The translations under genes and the position numbers were made by a program. Of a stretch of DNA of 64,000 bases, positions 61,067-64,000 are shown piece by piece; position 1 is the first letter of the stretch, and the number at the start of each line of letters is the position of its first letter. The notes below the pieces were generated by a model. That model ran no database searches. It had not been told where the DNA came from and worked only from the letters and a program-made list of their open reading frames with translations. The stretch is taken from contig CM052359.1 of NCBI GenBank assembly GCA_028551475.1, positions 25,421,583 to 25,485,582 of the forward strand, in the 5' to 3' direction. The stretch comes from Casuarina equisetifolia (taxonomy: Eukaryota; Streptophyta; Magnoliopsida; Fagales; Casuarinaceae).

Positions 61067-63491
61067 TTAGTGCAAAAGGCAATGAAATATAGTGATCATA
61101 ATCAAGAGAACTATTAATCTTTTCCCAATAATTAGAAAGGAAGCTGAAGAAATGTTTTAGGCACCAACAAGATACACCAATCCAGAGTCAAGCCTCACCT
61201 CACTGCTTGAAGAGCCTAAAAGCCAAAAGAAGGGGAAAAAAAAAAACCATGTATGAAAGAGACAAGTCAAAATAGTTTAAAATCAAAATTGACAGAGCCT
61301 AATGTCCTTGAGTAATCTTTTTAAATTCATAACAAAAGATATGGGTGATTGCAATTCATTTTTATCACTTTTTTTCTTCCGTATTTATATCCTTCTTTGA
61401 TTATTCGACCCACACATAAGGAATTTCTCCACCTCGCAGGTCAGCTTGGATTATTGTTCTCATTCACTCATGTATCAATTAATATTCATACAGAGAGCTA
61501 AACTATCTTAAGACATTTCATTTAATGAAGAAATAAATATAAGAGGGGATGAGAAAACCAAGAAAGATATTGTAAAGAGATATGTATTGTTGACCATAAA
61601 ACTTCTTAATGACATTTCTTCAGAAATATTAGAAACCCTTTTGACAAAATCCGATATTCTTATAGTACTCATAGAAAAGAGTACTTCAGATGAAAAGTAC
61701 TAATTTGAGGTATCAAATACAAAGGGTTGCAAATAAAAGAACAGTTCACTATTTCCAAAAAAAATATACAAGGATAATACTTACACAAGACAATAGCATA
61801 ACACGATGATATATTGAAAAGATTTTTTTCAAAAGTGCCAAAAAAAATACAAAATAAAACTACTAGAAAGTACTCACAATTGTACTTAGTCCAGCCAATC
61901 GTCTGATTTTCAAGATCATAAAAAACTAGCCTATTTGAAAGCACCAAATCTGCAATTGCAACAATAGGAGAAGTTTTTCAGTATAATATACTTCATTTAT
62001 TTCAGAAAAATAATTTTCTAGTTTATTTTGCATACGGTGAAAGTCACTAATCAGTTTGTCTATTCACAAAATCTATAGAGTGAAATTTGAGTTCTTACGG
62101 TGAAAGTAGATTATTTAAAGCAGAATTACAGTTAAGTTCCTAACTAAGGTTAAAAAAAATTAAGTCAATATGGCAAAGTGCACTGGATTTTAAAATGATT
62201 CTTAATTATTGTGGTATAGCAAGAATATAATATCGAGAAAGCAGATCGTGAAAAACATTTTGACTTATTAGGTGTTTTCTGCAAGCAATGTACTATGTGC
62301 AACCAATTACTGTGAGCTAGAAATAGGAAATCAATATAACTCTTGGCAATTGATAAACACCCATTTAGTTGAGAGCAAATGTTGTCTAAAACTTCTTTGT
62401 TTCTACACTAAGTACATGTGTAGTTATATGATATATATATATATATATATATAAAACTGTTGCGTAAGAGCAAAATGCATAAAACTTATCTATCTATAAC
62501 TCACTTGTTGAGGTACACAAATTACATTCAATAACAAAATCAATAGTCAATCAAAACTTAAATCACTTGACAAAGTACACACCTCCCAATAGGATTATTT
62601 CACTTCCAAGCCCAGCTAGTGTCCCAATATTCTGCCAACCCACACACCACGCATTCTCCTGCAAAAATATCACAAAATAGCCAATCATCCTAGAAAAGGA
62701 TATGACAAACAAAAGCGTGATAACGAAAATCATTTTCGACAAGAATAATGCTAGTAAATCGAAATAAAACCTAACAAGTGAGCATTCTAATAAATTTCTA
62801 AGGCCAGGTATTATTTACCCTCAAAATAAAATGTGACCATTGGAAATACGTCAAGACTGCAAGATACAGAAAAAGAGAAAATCAAAGACCTCTCCGTGAA
62901 AACGTGGAACAAACCAGTTAGAATACATCAATCATATTTTTCTGTTTTACTAGGAAAAATAAATCTGTAAACTTGATATCATAAATCTTATGTAGGACAT
63001 TTCAGTGCTTTAGATTTCATCATGTACAGAAAATCAAAAAACCATGCTTTGATTAATCTCATTTATATGCTGAAAAATGAAAATCATCTTTTCATGTATA
63101 AAGCTTAATCTTGTTACTCCTAAAATTAGAATCATAAGTAAGAAGATTCAGCTGATGCCTTACTTTCCACTGTAAATGAAACAAGTCTCTCCATCGCCAG
63201 TTGATTCCTCTAAACTATCTGTTGATGTTGTAATCTGAATGATAGAAAAGCAATGCAGATGAATGTAAAACTCCAAAAGAATACTCAAGTTAGTGTCAAA
63301 GTCTCAAAGAAACTGAAAGAATATCACGTACCTTACTCAGCAGTACATTATAAACCGCCTCTGGAAGATAAGCTAATGTTGTACCACTGTCAAATATGGT
63401 TTCAATCGTTCCACTGTCAGCTGCATTTGAAGTAAGGTTTAGAACATCACCGCCCACCTCAATTGTTTCCAATACAACATTGTAGTGTTCC
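61067..63491 (-). pseudogene. AP-C2: third aspartic protease copy, exons 5-10 in window, probably disabled
   Basis: Exons seen: 5 (63491-63332), 6 (63234-63164), 7 (62856-62819), 8 (62658-62583), 9 (61949-61878) and 10 (61215-61067). Exons 1-4 would lie right of the window. Exon 5 keeps DSGT and matches the family. Exon 7 is only 38 bp because about 50 bp present in AP-C1 is deleted up to the donor. Joined as it stands it shifts the frame of exon 8 into a stop. Exon 10 also has an in-frame TAA (61159-61157) that would remove the hydrophobic tail. Exon 8 is intact and shows the empty site for the LTR found in AP-C1. Most likely a pseudogene, though the 5' half cannot be judged. Confidence 0.8.
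62431..62453. repeat. (AT)n microsatellite
   Basis: About eleven AT dinucleotides in an AP-C2 intron. AP-C1 has a shorter run near 45653. Confidence 0.85.
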
Positions 63492-64000
63492 CTGAGATTG
63501 TAGACAAAAGTATATAATCATCACGACATTAGTAAAGCCAACAACTAACTTCATAAGGAAACTAAGGCCTAAATTAAGAAATTAAGGAAACGTTGGTCAA
63601 AAGGACAAAATGGATTAGGTTCCTAATAGCAAAAATATACAATCATAAATTGAAATGATGTAAACGCAACCACACGGTTCTCTTGCGATGCATCAACCAC
63701 AAGGTTCTTCCATCATAAAAAAAGAATTAGTAACTTGCACTAAGGGACAGTGTTTCAAATCTTAATTTGCATTTTCATAGTCATAGAGATCTTCAACTAG
63801 ATAACTACGGGTATTTCTGCGGATGATGGTTTTGTAACTTACTCTATAGAAATCATGCCTTTTTGCAACTTATTAGACATTTAATGTATTTACACATACC
63901 ATAGAATATCAAATGGGTTAATGCTGTTGTGAAGCACCTTGATCGGGGGGGACTAGTCTACTTGTCACGGGCTTATGGGGGCTATGACAAGCTCGAGTTT
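63492..64000. other. Probable intron 4 of AP-C2, running off the window
   Basis: It follows exon 5 of AP-C2 and holds no recognised exon. In AP-A this intron is about 2 kb, so exon 4 is expected beyond the edge. Confidence 0.6.

Overview
This 64 kb window is AT-rich plant nuclear DNA. The genes have many exons with GT/AG introns, the families are typical of land plants, and retrotransposon debris is dense. It looks like a eudicot, but the species cannot be told from the sequence. Six-frame ORFs are almost all shadows here, so the genes below were rebuilt exon by exon from splice sites and reading phase.

Layout. (1) 1-7255 is a nest of retrotransposons. A minus-strand Copia-like element with no recognisable pol (1-6437) carries a solo LTR (4703-6140). 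It sits in the 3' end of a second Copia element (6438-6844), which itself lies in an older LTR of the same family as the solo LTR (6845-7255). (2) 7779-9424 is a broken fragment of a DUF2358 plastid-type gene ('unit 0'). (3) 9661-15035 is a complete 14-exon serine carboxypeptidase-like gene on the minus strand, with a tandem TRIM retroelement array in its second intron. (4) 15.2-22.4 kb has no gene I can support; it holds a 565-bp tandem duplication, a 31-bp minisatellite and a foldback repeat. (5) 22.4-29.9 kb is an old LTR split by a complete but dead Ty1/Copia element. (6) 30452-33277 is an intact DUF2358 gene, convergent with an intact 10-exon GPI-type aspartic protease gene (33664-40800, 'AP-A'). 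Behind it is a second, broken protease copy (44349-47398, 'AP-C1'). (7) 48.4-64 kb is a tandem duplicate of that block: a DUF2358 pseudogene, an aspartic protease with an open frame but an altered second active-site motif ('AP-B', 51248-58873), and the 3' half of a third protease ('AP-C2', 61067 to beyond 63491).

The protease genes resemble Arabidopsis A39 (At1g65240), and I recall its neighbour At1g65230 being a DUF2358 gene. If so, this is an old conserved gene pair that has been locally multiplied here. Comparing the units base by base lets insertions be ordered. The Copia element at 23.1-29.4 kb predates the unit 0/unit A split. Two solo LTRs, a TRIM and a LINE tail are each present in one of units A and B and absent from the other, several with target-site duplications. 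No operon, CRISPR, tRNA or rRNA was seen. The main biological points are the decay of extra gene copies beside intact ones and the possibly catalytically impaired AP-B.
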